Below, in pieces: positions 26,476 to 35,547 of a stretch of 64,000 nucleotides of DNA. Location: assembly GCF_000685235.1 (NCBI RefSeq), contig NZ_ARYH01000005.1, forward strand, positions 1 to 64,000, in the 5' to 3' direction. Every line of letters begins with the position of its first letter. Position 1 is the stretch's first letter. The stretch is from Hyphomonas adhaerens MHS-3. Its GTDB lineage: Bacteria; Pseudomonadota; Alphaproteobacteria; Caulobacterales; Hyphomonadaceae. The notes under the pieces are model-generated. The model did no database searches and had not been told where the DNA came from. It saw only the letters and a list, made by a program, of their open reading frames with translations. The translations under genes were made by a program, and so were the position numbers.

Positions 26476-27822
26476 ATGATCAGAAAGATCACCCTGTCCG
26501 CCTTTATGCTCGCGCTGCCTGCCTGCGCCTCACTTGCACCGCAGACGGATGCGAGCACGCATGGCATGGCCCTCCCTGGCGCTTATGACAACGCCGCCGA
26601 ACTAACGGGTGCCCGGTCTGTCGAAATGGACTGGTGGGCTGCCTTCGGATCGGAAAACCTCAACGCCCTGGTGGCGGAAGGCCTTGCTGCCAACCAGACA
26701 CTGGCCGGCGGTATCGAAAATGTTGCAGCGGCCCGTGCCGCATTGAAAGTATCCAATGCTTCCCTGCTGCCGCAAGCCAGTGCCAGTCTGTCCGCTTCCA
26801 GCGACACGGAGCGCGGGCTTGAGGATGTCAGTTCATCCGGCCGCCTGTCCGCCTCTTACGAGGTGGATCTGTTCGGCGCCAATGCAGCGAGTCGAGCCGC
26901 CTCCCAAGCGAACCTCGACGCCACGATTTATTCCCAACGCGCGCTGGAACTGACTGTACAATCGGATGTCGCGTCCACCTATTTCAACCTGCTCGCCACG
27001 CGGGAGCAGCTGGAAGTCGCGCGCCGGAATCTCGAAATATCCGAGCGTATCTTCGAGATCGTGGAAGTGCGTTACAAGGCCGGCGCCATCTCCGGCTTTG
27101 ATGTTTCCAGCCAACGCGCTCAGCTTGCCAATGCACGCGCACGCATACCGCAACTCAAAGCCCAGATCGTCAGCCTGGAAACCTCTCTCGCAATCCTGCT
27201 GGGACAGAAACCGCAGGGATATGTGGCGCCGGACGAACCCATCCTCGACCTTGACCTCCCCCTCGCAGACCCAAGCTTGCCATCAGACCTCCTGCTGCGG
27301 CGGCCCGATCTTTTGCAGGAGGAAGCCAACCTTCGTGGCGCCGACGCAAATGTGACGGTTGCCCGCGCCGCCTTCCTGCCGGGTATCGATGTCGGCGCCG
27401 CACTGTCCAGCATCCTCAGCGGAGGCGCTGACCTGACGGGCTCAATTTCTGCATCTCTTGCTCAGACGATCTTTTCCGGCGGCCGTCTTGAAGGACAGCT
27501 GGAAAGCGCACAGGCTCGCCAGAAAGCCCAGCTCGCGAGCTATCGAGGGGCGATCCTCAGCGCCCTGCGTGATGTCGATGTCAGCCTGAATTCGATCGAG
27601 ACCAACGCGCAAAGAGAGGCGCAGCTGCTGGTCGCCCGCGACGCCTCTCAGGATGCGCTGGAGGCCGCAGAGCTGCGTTACCGCGCGGGGACGGACGACC
27701 TGACCAGCCTGCTGACGGCGCAGCAGTCTTATTTCACCGCGTCCGACACGTATGTTCAGGGCCGTCTGATTCGGCTGACCTCCGCTCTGAACCTGTATGT
27801 GGCCCTCGGCGGAGGATACTGA
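26476..27822 (+). CDS. NodT-family outer-membrane efflux lipoprotein (TolC-like)
   Basis: 448 residues. Signal peptide with lipobox LPACAS. Two internally repeated outer-membrane-efflux-protein domains: first MDWWAAFGSENLNALVAEGLAAN and later ALRDVDVSLNSIETNAQRE, with ELRYRAGTDDLTSLLTAQQSYF near the end. Supplies the outer-membrane exit channel for the MacAB-like pump; the three genes are spaced by 10 and 3 bases and form one operon. Confidence 0.93.
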   Translation: MIRKITLSAFMLALPACASLAPQTDASTHGMALPGAYDNAAELTGARSVEMDWWAAFGSENLNALVAEGLAANQTLAGGIENVAAARAALKVSNASLLPQASASLSASSDTERGLEDVSSSGRLSASYEVDLFGANAASRAASQANLDATIYSQRALELTVQSDVASTYFNLLATREQLEVARRNLEISERIFEIVEVRYKAGAISGFDVSSQRAQLANARARIPQLKAQIVSLETSLAILLGQKPQGYVAPDEPILDLDLPLADPSLPSDLLLRRPDLLQEEANLRGADANVTVARAAFLPGIDVGAALSSILSGGADLTGSISASLAQTIFSGGRLEGQLESAQARQKAQLASYRGAILSALRDVDVSLNSIETNAQREAQLLVARDASQDALEAAELRYRAGTDDLTSLLTAQQSYFTASDTYVQGRLIRLTSALNLYVALGGGY

Positions 27823-27836
27823 CCGCCCGGAATATT

Positions 27837-27857
27837 ATTGACAGTCATCGTGTCAAT
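27837..27857. promoter_or_regulatory. Inverted repeat ATTGACA-N7-TGTCAAT, candidate operator
   Basis: Seven-base perfect arms lie about 40 bases before the DUF1330 gene. The left arm also forms a consensus -35 (TTGACA, 27838-27843), with TAGGCT as a weak -10 after 18 bases. The core TGACA-N7-TGTCA recurs at 34628 and, with one mismatch, at 32763. Confidence 0.65.
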
Positions 27858-27897
27858 TAACTAGGCTTTTCGATAGACCCTATCGGAGGCAACAGCC

Positions 27898-28353
27898 ATG
27901 GATGTCAGGAACGAAGTCTTCCCATCCGATCCCGCCCGGATGGCCCAGATGATGGAGAAAGGTCCGGATGGCCCGATCTTCATGGTCAACCTGCTGAAAT
28001 TCAAGGACAAGGCAGAGTATGACGACGGCCGCGAGACGGATCTGTCCGGTCGCGACGCCTATATGATCTACGGCCGTGCGGTTGCCGATATCCTGCCGAA
28101 ATTCGGTGGCCGGGCCGTTTTCGCCGCAGATGTCACCTTCCTGGCGCTTGGAGACGTCGAAGAGCTATGGGACGAAGTCGCGATCGCCATGTATCCGAGC
28201 CGGGCCGACATGGTGCGCATGTCACTCTCTGAAGAATGGCGTGACGCCGCGATTCACCGTTCGGCGGGCCTGAAAGGGCAATTGAATATTGAAACGGTCC
28301 TTCCAGCCGCGCAGCAGGCCTCCCCTTGGGCGAAAAACCTGCTCCAGGAATAG
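27898..28353 (+). CDS. DUF1330-like small protein
   Basis: 151 residues. GPIFMVNLLKFKDKAEY near the start and the alternating strand/helix pattern ending in RSAGLKGQLNIETV resemble the DUF1330/dimeric ferredoxin-like barrel family. No catalytic residues are known for the family. Ribosome site CGGAGGCAACAGCC precedes the ATG. First gene of the unit that continues with TetR and the sulfatase maturase, behind the inverted repeat at 27837. Confidence 0.75.
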   Translation: MDVRNEVFPSDPARMAQMMEKGPDGPIFMVNLLKFKDKAEYDDGRETDLSGRDAYMIYGRAVADILPKFGGRAVFAADVTFLALGDVEELWDEVAIAMYPSRADMVRMSLSEEWRDAAIHRSAGLKGQLNIETVLPAAQQASPWAKNLLQE

Positions 28354-28495
28354 AAAAAGACAATTCACGCAGCCGCCTCAGCAGCAGGAACCTTTCCTCA
28401 CGGCCCATCGTGCTTATTCTGACAAACTGTTGATAGCGACATCTGACGGGATTCGGCTTGCATTCAGAGCCCGACAATATTGGCAGGAATTTGAA

Positions 28496-29101
28496 ATGGC
28501 GACAGACGAGACCACGCAGGACGAAACCCACACCCCGGATGGCCGCAGGCTCAGATCTGAACGCAACAAGCAGAAGATCGTCACCGCGATGATGGAACTG
28601 GTGCGCGAGGGAGACTACGACCCGAGTGTAGCCAGCATTGCAGAACGGGCCGGCGTGGGCCTGCGGACCGTGTTCCGCCATTTCGACGATGTCGACACGC
28701 TCTACCGCGAGATGTCCGGCCAGATGGAAGCCCGCATCCTGCCCGAGATCGCGAAGCCGCTGACCGAGGAAACCTGGCAAGCCCAGGTCAAGGAGATGAT
28801 GGAGCGCCGCATCCGCATCTTCGAAGACATCATGCCCCTCCGGATCTGCGCGCGGGTCAGACGCTTCCGGTCAGACTTCCTCATGGCTAACCACAAGAGG
28901 TTTGTCGCGCATGAGACGGCCGCCCTTTCCCTCGCGCTTCCCAAGGAAGTGCTGGACAACGAACCGCTGAAACTGGCGTTCGACGTGGCGCTGAGCTTCG
29001 ACACCTGGCGCCGCCTTCGCCAGGATCAGGAATTCTCCCGGACCAAAGCCACCGCTACGCTCGAAGCCATGCTGGATGCCCTTATCGCAGCAGCGGAATG
29101 A
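28496..29101 (+). CDS. TetR-family regulator of the sulfatase module
   Basis: 201 residues from ATG 28496, behind GGCAGGAATTTGAA. The helix-turn-helix reads YDPSVASIAERAGVGLRTVFRHFDDVDTLYREM. The stop overlaps the start of the formylglycine-generating enzyme gene (ATGA), so regulator and maturase are translationally coupled. I infer that it binds the TGACA-N7-TGTCA repeats at 27837, 32763 and 34628. A longer in-frame form starting upstream has no protein-like sequence. Confidence 0.88.
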   Translation: MATDETTQDETHTPDGRRLRSERNKQKIVTAMMELVREGDYDPSVASIAERAGVGLRTVFRHFDDVDTLYREMSGQMEARILPEIAKPLTEETWQAQVKEMMERRIRIFEDIMPLRICARVRRFRSDFLMANHKRFVAHETAALSLALPKEVLDNEPLKLAFDVALSFDTWRRLRQDQEFSRTKATATLEAMLDALIAAAE

Positions 29102-30006
29102 ACCTGACGCGCCTGCTCTTCCTGTCGGCTTTGTTGGCCCCCTTTCTGGCTGCGGCCTGCGACGGCCCGGCTGAGCAGACCAGCCTGTCGGAATCCTGCG
29201 GGCTCGCCTCCGACGCCCTCGATCAGTTCATTCCATTTGCGTCCGGGTCCTACGAAAAAGGGAAAGACCCGGTCTACCGCGAAGAATCCCCGACCCTGAC
29301 GCTGCACATCGATGCATTCGAGCTGCTCTCCCATGAAGTGACGAATGCGGAATTTGCCCGCTTCGTCGACGAGACCGGCTATGTCACGGATGCGGAGAAA
29401 AGTGCCGAAGCGGGCGGAGAAGCCGCTGGATCCGCGGTGTTCCAATCCGCAGAGGGCTCCGTAGGCAAATATCCGTGGAAGCTGGTTCCGGGCGCCACTT
29501 GGTCATCACCGGAAGGGCCAGGATCGGACATCGCCGGCCGCGCACTGCACCCCGTCGTTCATGTGTCCCTGGCCGACGCCCAGGCTTACGCGGCTTGGGC
29601 CGGGGGCCGGCTGCCAACGGAGGCGGAATGGGAATACGCCGCGTCCCGCGGCTTGCCTGACCTGAACCGCGCCAGGTCCGGTGCCTATGACGAGACGGGC
29701 CAGCCTGTCGCAAATACCTGGCAGGGCATTTTCCCGGTCAGCAATACCGCCGCCGACGGTTTCACGGGCACATCGCCTGTTGGCTGCTTCGGGCCGGACA
29801 AGTCCGGTGCCTTCGACATGATCGGCAATGTCTGGGAATGGACCGACACGCCCTACGGCCCCGGCACAAACACAATCAAGGGCGGGTCCTATCTGTGTGC
29901 AGAAAATTTCTGCCGGCGTTACCGCCCTGCCGCACGGCAGCCTGAAGAGACAGACTTCTCATCGAACCATATCGGTTTCCGAATTGTCCGGGATGTAGAG
30001 CGCTGA
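29098..30006 (+). CDS. Formylglycine-generating enzyme (sulfatase maturase), exported lipoprotein
   Basis: 302 residues. The FGE-sulfatase domain is shown by HEVTNAEFARFVDETGYVT, GGRLPTEAEWEYAAS, GNVWEWTD and KGGSYLCAENFCRRYR. Cys267 and Cys272 correspond to the paired active-site cysteines (SYxCxxxxCxRYR) of true aerobic FGEs, so this should oxidise the sulfatase cysteine to formylglycine. The N-terminus is a lipoprotein signal (FLAAACDG, lipid Cys21), implying envelope location. Both nearby sulfatases carry the Cys target motif. Confidence 0.92.
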   Translation: MNLTRLLFLSALLAPFLAAACDGPAEQTSLSESCGLASDALDQFIPFASGSYEKGKDPVYREESPTLTLHIDAFELLSHEVTNAEFARFVDETGYVTDAEKSAEAGGEAAGSAVFQSAEGSVGKYPWKLVPGATWSSPEGPGSDIAGRALHPVVHVSLADAQAYAAWAGGRLPTEAEWEYAASRGLPDLNRARSGAYDETGQPVANTWQGIFPVSNTAADGFTGTSPVGCFGPDKSGAFDMIGNVWEWTDTPYGPGTNTIKGGSYLCAENFCRRYRPAARQPEETDFSSNHIGFRIVRDVER

Positions 30007-30010
30007 CCGG

Positions 30011-31672
30011 TCAGTTCGGCCAGTAAATATACTCATCCCCCGGTTCAAAATTATCGGCGGCCGTTTTGTCGACCATGATCGGGCTTTCTATTGTGTACGG
30101 ATAAAGCGGCTCACGCGCATCCGCCCAATGGGCATCGATCAGAGACTGAAGCTCTGCCACTTTGTCCGGCAATTGGTCCGCGAGATTTTCCTGCTCCGTC
30201 GGGTCTTCAGCCAGATTGAACAGCCATGACTTCTTTTGCCGGCCATTTACCTGCAACTTCCAGTCACCCGCACGTACGACACGGTAATACCCGCTGGACC
30301 AGAAGATCGCATCGTCCGCCCGCGCGATATGTCCCGTACCGGTCGCTTCGGGCAGAATATTCTCTCCATCGATCTCCAGACCGGCTGGCAGCAGGGCGCC
30401 TGCAATGGCCGCGAGGGTCGGCATCACATCGACATGCGCCACCGGCGTGTCGATGATTGCGCCAGAAGGAATATTACCGGGCCACGAAACGAACATCGGC
30501 ACCCGGATTCCACCCTCGAACAAAGTGATCTTCCAGCCGCGATACGGGGCGTTGACCTCCGGCAGGCCAATATATCCTGCGCCACCATTGTCCGAGGTGA
30601 AAACGATCACCGTGTTATCGGCCAGCCCTTCTTCTTCGAGTTTGTCCATGATGCGCCCGACACTTCGGTCAAGCGCCCGGACCATTGCTGCATAAACGCG
30701 CAAACGCTCTGGCTGGATGTCTCCGACAGCTTCGTAGTCCTCCCGCGTCGCCTGCAGGGGTGTATGGACGCCCCAATGGGCCAGGTAGAGAAAGAACGGC
30801 CGGTTGCGGTTGGCCTCAATGACCTTGCTGGCTTCGTCCGTCCAATAGTCAGTCAGATACCCGCCAGGCTCAAACCAGTCGCTGTTGTTGAACGATGCAG
30901 CATATTGCATCCGTGCCCACAGGAATTTGTCGATCGGGTCGAAGTCGAGTTTGGCATTCACGACATCCGGATCATCGCCGGGAAGATACAAGCCGCTGGC
31001 CATGAGCAGGCTCTCGTCAAACCCCTGCGCCGTTGGGCGGGACTCCTCGCTGCGCCCCAGGTGCCATTTGCCGATGTGCACCGTGTGGTACCCGGCCTGT
31101 TTCAACAGTTCTGCGACCGTCACCTCTTCACCGGGCAATCCCTGCTGATCGAACGGCACGCCGCCCTCATCCGCCTGCTTGTTCCAGAGGATTGGAGGCA
31201 ATCCGGTGTGCATGTCGTTTCCTATCATGGAGACGATACCGCCCATGCCTCCCGGCGTGGGGGTAAATTCAAACCCTGTGCGCGTTGGATAGCGCCCGGT
31301 CATCAACATCGCCCGGGAAGGCGCGCACGTCCCCGTTCCGGCATAGGCCTGATTGAAGATTGCGCCCCGCGCAGCCAGCCTGTCGATGTTGGGGGTCGGC
31401 ACGAGGCCGCCCGCCACACCGCCGCCAAAGGTGGAGATGTCGTTGATGCCTAAATCGTCAGCAACGATGAAGATGATATTCGGCGGGCCGTCGGCCCTGT
31501 TCGTCTGCGGATCTTCCGGGCCCGGGCTCCAGGCAATCTCCTGGTTGGGCGCGACATCAGTCCCGCCCGAGTGCGCCACCAGGAACAGGATTATCGACGG
31601 CTTGTTAAACCAGGCCAATGTTCCAAGAACGACGAGCAACGCCGCCAGTCCAATGAGAATTTTCTTCAGCAT
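30011..31672 (-). CDS. Cys-type sulfatase (arylsulfatase A family), membrane-anchored or exported
   Basis: 553 residues. N-terminal hydrophobic anchor (~4-21). Metal-binding IVADDLGIND, then the modification motif CAPSRAMLMTGRYPTRTG with Cys116 as the formylglycine precursor, GKWHLGRSE, and VFTSDNGG further on. Hydrolyses sulfate esters in the periplasm once matured. It converges on the FGE gene with a 4-base gap and lies 10 bases after the GST-like gene, with which it is probably co-transcribed. Substrate unknown. Confidence 0.95.
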   Translation of the reverse strand: MLKKILIGLAALLVVLGTLAWFNKPSIILFLVAHSGGTDVAPNQEIAWSPGPEDPQTNRADGPPNIIFIVADDLGINDISTFGGGVAGGLVPTPNIDRLAARGAIFNQAYAGTGTCAPSRAMLMTGRYPTRTGFEFTPTPGGMGGIVSMIGNDMHTGLPPILWNKQADEGGVPFDQQGLPGEEVTVAELLKQAGYHTVHIGKWHLGRSEESRPTAQGFDESLLMASGLYLPGDDPDVVNAKLDFDPIDKFLWARMQYAASFNNSDWFEPGGYLTDYWTDEASKVIEANRNRPFFLYLAHWGVHTPLQATREDYEAVGDIQPERLRVYAAMVRALDRSVGRIMDKLEEEGLADNTVIVFTSDNGGAGYIGLPEVNAPYRGWKITLFEGGIRVPMFVSWPGNIPSGAIIDTPVAHVDVMPTLAAIAGALLPAGLEIDGENILPEATGTGHIARADDAIFWSSGYYRVVRAGDWKLQVNGRQKKSWLFNLAEDPTEQENLADQLPDKVAELQSLIDAHWADAREPLYPYTIESPIMVDKTAADNFEPGDEYIYWPN

Positions 31673-31682
31673 CTTCCGCCGC

Positions 31683-32720
31683 CTAGTTCAGGAGTTCTTC
31701 GCAGCCGGTGCCGGACAAGATCTGCCTGACTTCGGCGCGGACATCATCAGGGAGTGCGCTGGCCGTTTCCCGCAGATGCTGCAGGCATTTTGCCTGATAA
31801 GGAAAGGTGGGCTGTTTCCAGACCTGTCCGTCGATCTCGGTCTCGAAGTCCGGCTTGCCCGCCACGACCGCCGCAGCATTTGCTTTCAGGAAAGGCAAGT
31901 AGACGCGGCCGATTTCGGTCAGCAGCGGTTTCAAGCTCTCGGTCGCCTGCTCCTGTGTGAACCAGTCGCCACTTGCGGGCTCCACGCCGGACAGGTCCTC
32001 CATACGATCCAGCCATGCCCGCACCCGGGCGGAGCGCGCGCGGGTCAAAGCGGCAGATGTGGGTTCCACGATGGCCAATTGGGTCAACTGCCCGAAAATG
32101 GCGAAATCCGCGGACGACGGCCGTGCCCCGAGCACATAGCCCGCGCGTTGCAACAGCCCGTCCAGAAGGTCGATGAAGCGGAGGTAGCTCGCTTCAATCG
32201 TCGACGCGGTGACATCGTTTGACCCCACGACATAGAGTCGCTCCGTCTGCCGTTTACTGAACATGTCAGCCATCTTCTGCGCATCCGGCGCAGCCAGCGT
32301 GGGCAAAGACCAGTAAACCAGGAGCGGCCCGGCATTGTCGCGATCCGCTTCGAAATACCAGCGATAGTGGAACATGGCCTTGGTCAGCCATTCATCCGCA
32401 TAATCCTCGATTAACTCGTTCAGGAACGCCAATGCCGGGGTTTCCGGAATGACGCTGCGGCCCGCATATTCTCGTTCCAGACGACGTGTAATCGGCGTGG
32501 AATCGACAACAGCCTCAACCTCTCCGTTCGCATCGGAGAAATAGAAGGTCGGCAGCAATTTCACCTTTGGCTGTGGCAGGCCCGGCGGCGGGTTCTGGTG
32601 CCCGCCCCAGAGGATCGCATAAGGAATTCGGCGATACCGCAGCAGTGCCAGCATTTTGCGCGTGTACGGCGAACCAGGCGCGCCCATCAGCTTCAGGCGG
32701 TTTTCATCCGCAACGTTCAT
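31683..32720 (-). CDS. Glutathione S-transferase-like protein
   Basis: 345 residues, longer than classical GSTs (~200-230). The thioredoxin-like N-terminus has GSPYTRKMLALLRYRRIPY; the all-helical C-terminal part includes YVLGARPSSADFAIFGQLTQL. Strong ribosome site GGGAGGAACC. The pairing with a sulfatase suggests work on the desulfated or aromatic product, but this is an inference. An inverted repeat at 32763-32779 lies in its promoter. Confidence 0.85.
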   Translation of the reverse strand: MNVADENRLKLMGAPGSPYTRKMLALLRYRRIPYAILWGGHQNPPPGLPQPKVKLLPTFYFSDANGEVEAVVDSTPITRRLEREYAGRSVIPETPALAFLNELIEDYADEWLTKAMFHYRWYFEADRDNAGPLLVYWSLPTLAAPDAQKMADMFSKRQTERLYVVGSNDVTASTIEASYLRFIDLLDGLLQRAGYVLGARPSSADFAIFGQLTQLAIVEPTSAALTRARSARVRAWLDRMEDLSGVEPASGDWFTQEQATESLKPLLTEIGRVYLPFLKANAAAVVAGKPDFETEIDGQVWKQPTFPYQAKCLQHLRETASALPDDVRAEVRQILSGTGCEELLN

Positions 32721-32762
32721 GGTTCCTCCCTACCCATGACCTGGGCCTTATCATTTATTTTT

Positions 32763-32779
32763 TGGCACTCTCGCTGTCA
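32763..32779. promoter_or_regulatory. Inverted repeat TGGCA-N7-TGTCA, candidate operator
   Basis: One mismatch from the TGACA-N7-TGTCA motif. On the minus strand ATGACA could be a -35 followed by a 17-base spacer and TAAATG, so the site overlaps the promoter of the GST-sulfatase unit, about 43 bases before the GST start. Confidence 0.5.
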
Positions 32780-32810
32780 TTTTATTTTTGGTCAATAGCA
32801 GAACGCCCGG

Positions 32811-34604
32811 TCAACGCCGAATGATGCGCCTGACAAGGTGCAGGATGAACCAGAAGATCAGAAGCAAACCGGCCAGCAGGACGACCAGCTGCGGCCAGTA
32901 GGCCTTCAACTGGCGCGCCATCGTGTTGCGTGTGATCTCCTTCAGGGAGCTGTAGCCCTCGGGCACTTCCAGCACTCCGACACGGTCACTGTAAGCCTGA
33001 TACTCTTCCAGCATGTCCGCAAAGATATTCGGCTTGTCTGTGCTGAGGTCCGTCGTCTCCCCCGGATCCTGTTCGATATCGTACAGCCGCCATTTGCCGT
33101 CTCCGTGCGGCTTCTGGTTGCGGGTAATTTTCCAGCGGCCTTTCAGGATCGCCGAGTTGCCGGAAACTTCCATCCCGATCACATCGCCGGGCTGGTAGAC
33201 CGCCGCTTGTGCGCCGGTCAGGAGCGGGTCGAGGCTCCGCCCGGTCATGGGGGTGTCTGGTGTGTCGATGCCCGCATATTTCAGCAAAGTTGGAGCAATA
33301 TCCGTCACGACGGTCCGGGCATCGTATGTCTCGCCCTGCGGCACGCCGGGGCCCGCCATGACCAGCGGCACACGGATCCCGCCCTCAGACCCCAGGAACT
33401 TGAACATGTTGTTTGGAGACGCCGCCGCGATCGCCCATTCCGGACCGATGAAGCCCCAACTCTCCTGTTCGCCAATGCCCTCGATCCCGATGTGATAGCC
33501 GTGCATTTTCATCCAGATCGTGAGCCGGAAATCCTCATCGCCGCGCGATGGTTCCGGCCCGTTGTCTGATGTGACGACGAAAATGGTATTCTCGAACTTG
33601 CCAACCTGCTTGAGATGTTCGACGAGCCGGCCAATCTCCATGTCCATTGCCTCCATCATCGCCGCATTCACCTGCATGCGGGCGGCGTAAAGCGCCTGAT
33701 CGTCCGGGGAGAGATCACTCCACGGGCGCATTTCCTCCGGCATGGGGGCGAGCGGCGCGCTCTCCGGGATCAGCCCGATGTCTCTGGCCTTATGCCAGCG
33801 CGCCTCCCTCAGGGCGTCCCACCCCTGGTCATAAACACCGTCGTATCCGGCCGTCAGTTCCGGCGGCGCCTGCACGGGAATGTGGATCGCCTGGAATGCG
33901 ACATAGGCGAAGAAGGGCTGTGTCTGATCGCCTTCGTCCAGATAGTCGATCATGTGGTCGACGATCATGGTGGAGGAATAGAATGAGTCCGGCAGCTGGG
34001 CAGGTTTGCCGTCCTCATACCAGGGCGCCTTCTGATAGTAGGGCATGTAGGGCTTGTCCGACCAATTGTCGGCGCCAGACGCATCAAGGGCCAGCGACCG
34101 ATCGAACCCATGCGCGTTGGGCAGGTCCCCCGCCCCGCTCCCAAGGTGCCACTTGCCTGACATGAGCGTCCGATAGCCCGCGGACTTCAACCGGTCTGCA
34201 AGTGTCAGGATACCCGGCTCAAGATGCATTGTGTAACCCGGCTGGCCGACATGCTCTTTCGGCAGCACCTCCGGAATGGTGGCAATCCCGGTCATATGGT
34301 TGTCCATACCCGTCAGGAGCATGGCCCGCGATGGCGAACACAGCGGAGAGGAATAGTGCTTCCGGAACATGGCTCCGCGGGCAGCAAGCGCATCAATATT
34401 GGGTGTGCGTGCCTCGCCGCCATAAACGCCGAAATCCATCAATGCCGCATCATCGACAAGGATGAGGACGATGTTCGGCCGGGTTCCGTCTGACTGTGCC
34501 ATGGCGACCGGGCCGGTCAGCATGAACGCCATGGCTGCGGCGGTCCCCCCACCCAGCCATGCGAAAATTCTACGAACAAGACGGCCCGTTTTCCAATCTG
34601 GCAT
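32811..34604 (-). CDS. Cys-type sulfatase (arylsulfatase A family) with C-terminal membrane helix
   Basis: 597 residues from ATG 34604 (ribosome site AGGGGTAG). A signal-like N-terminus ends near VAMAQ. Metal site LILVDDAALMDFG, modification motif CSPSRAMLLTGMDNHMTG (Cys89), GKWHLGSG and VVTSDNGPEP are all present. The last 26 residues are a membrane helix followed by RRIIRR, so the enzyme is probably tethered to the inner membrane facing the periplasm. The in-frame extension up to 34820 runs into the DUF1365 gene and over the operator, so it is rejected. Confidence 0.94.
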   Translation of the reverse strand: MPDWKTGRLVRRIFAWLGGGTAAAMAFMLTGPVAMAQSDGTRPNIVLILVDDAALMDFGVYGGEARTPNIDALAARGAMFRKHYSSPLCSPSRAMLLTGMDNHMTGIATIPEVLPKEHVGQPGYTMHLEPGILTLADRLKSAGYRTLMSGKWHLGSGAGDLPNAHGFDRSLALDASGADNWSDKPYMPYYQKAPWYEDGKPAQLPDSFYSSTMIVDHMIDYLDEGDQTQPFFAYVAFQAIHIPVQAPPELTAGYDGVYDQGWDALREARWHKARDIGLIPESAPLAPMPEEMRPWSDLSPDDQALYAARMQVNAAMMEAMDMEIGRLVEHLKQVGKFENTIFVVTSDNGPEPSRGDEDFRLTIWMKMHGYHIGIEGIGEQESWGFIGPEWAIAAASPNNMFKFLGSEGGIRVPLVMAGPGVPQGETYDARTVVTDIAPTLLKYAGIDTPDTPMTGRSLDPLLTGAQAAVYQPGDVIGMEVSGNSAILKGRWKITRNQKPHGDGKWRLYDIEQDPGETTDLSTDKPNIFADMLEEYQAYSDRVGVLEVPEGYSSLKEITRNTMARQLKAYWPQLVVLLAGLLLIFWFILHLVRRIIRR

Positions 34605-34627
34605 ATCTACCCCTGATTCAAATATAA

Positions 34628-34644
34628 TGACACTCGGAATGTCA
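34628..34644. promoter_or_regulatory. Inverted repeat TGACA-N7-TGTCA, candidate operator
   Basis: Exact copy of the core found at 27839-27855, placed 24 bases before the start of the second sulfatase. No good -10/-35 pair is obvious, but the A+T-rich ATTATATTT follows on the minus strand. Confidence 0.65.
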
Positions 34645-34728
34645 CCAGATGGGGTATTTGTCAAAGTCGGGCCTGTAAACCCTGCACCGGATAAGGTGGA
34701 TCGGCTGAGCTTCAGAAACTCAAAAGCG

Positions 34729-35547
34729 TCAGGCGGCAGGTCCGCGTGAGCGCGCCCATTTTTGCGAACCGGATGCGGCGTGCCCGAGGCTAGTGCCGGC
34801 AGTCTCGCTTTTCGGGCCATGCCGATGATACTGCGCGCCTTTCAAAACCAGCTTCAGCGCTTCCCAGTGAATTCCGGCAATCACGCCAAGTGTCATGAAG
34901 GGAAATTTGGCAAGCAATGCTAAAGTTGCCCTTGCCGTGACAGGACGGGCCTTCCCGGCCAGATAGGCCGTCATCCGTTCGGTCTCTCCATCGCGATAGG
35001 ATATGGACAGCGTCACGTTGTCAGAAGGCGGCCGGACGGTAAATTCGTAGTGTCCGCGCTGATCGAAGAATGGGGAGACATAAAACGCCTTGTCGCATTC
35101 ATGCCGGCAGACTCCATCAATTAATTCGGCAGCACACAGATAATAGTGCCGTTCCCCAAACGTATTGCCGACTTCATAGAGCACATGGTGAAGGTCGCCT
35201 CCCTCATTGCGGAGAAAGTAGACCGAGACCGGATTAAACACATATCCGAACATGCGAGGTAAAGTGAGGAGTTCAATCGTTGCCACATCTTCCTGAACGC
35301 CCTGCCGATCGGCAAACGCCCGCACCCACGCAGCCAGGTCTTTTGTCTGGCCGTCTCCATGTTCCAGCGGATCAAAGCTGATCAGGCCACGTTTTCCGAT
35401 ATTCAGGAACCGGGTGATCCGGCCGGCTTCGTCCAGACGGTCCAGGTCCAGCAACAAATAAGCAATCCGGTAGCGCAGAGCATGCGATACGCGGCCAAAT
35501 CGTTTATGGCTTACCTGACCGATATAGAAGCGTGCCGGTTGGTTCAT
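34729..35547 (-). CDS. DUF1365 domain protein
   Basis: 272 residues. Family features: FYIGQVSHKRFGRVSHALRY at the start, LLTLPRMFGYVFNPVSVYF, and KAFYVSPFFDQRGHYEFTV. DUF1365 genes commonly sit with an FAD/NAD(P)-binding amine-oxidase-like gene and a cyclopropane fatty acid synthase-like gene in SigE-ChrR regulons; here the synthase-like partner is missing. The start overlaps the stop of the FAD gene (ATGA). Likely role in modifying unsaturated membrane lipids, inferred from context. Confidence 0.88.
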   Translation of the reverse strand: MNQPARFYIGQVSHKRFGRVSHALRYRIAYLLLDLDRLDEAGRITRFLNIGKRGLISFDPLEHGDGQTKDLAAWVRAFADRQGVQEDVATIELLTLPRMFGYVFNPVSVYFLRNEGGDLHHVLYEVGNTFGERHYYLCAAELIDGVCRHECDKAFYVSPFFDQRGHYEFTVRPPSDNVTLSISYRDGETERMTAYLAGKARPVTARATLALLAKFPFMTLGVIAGIHWEALKLVLKGAQYHRHGPKSETAGTSLGHAASGSQKWARSRGPAA

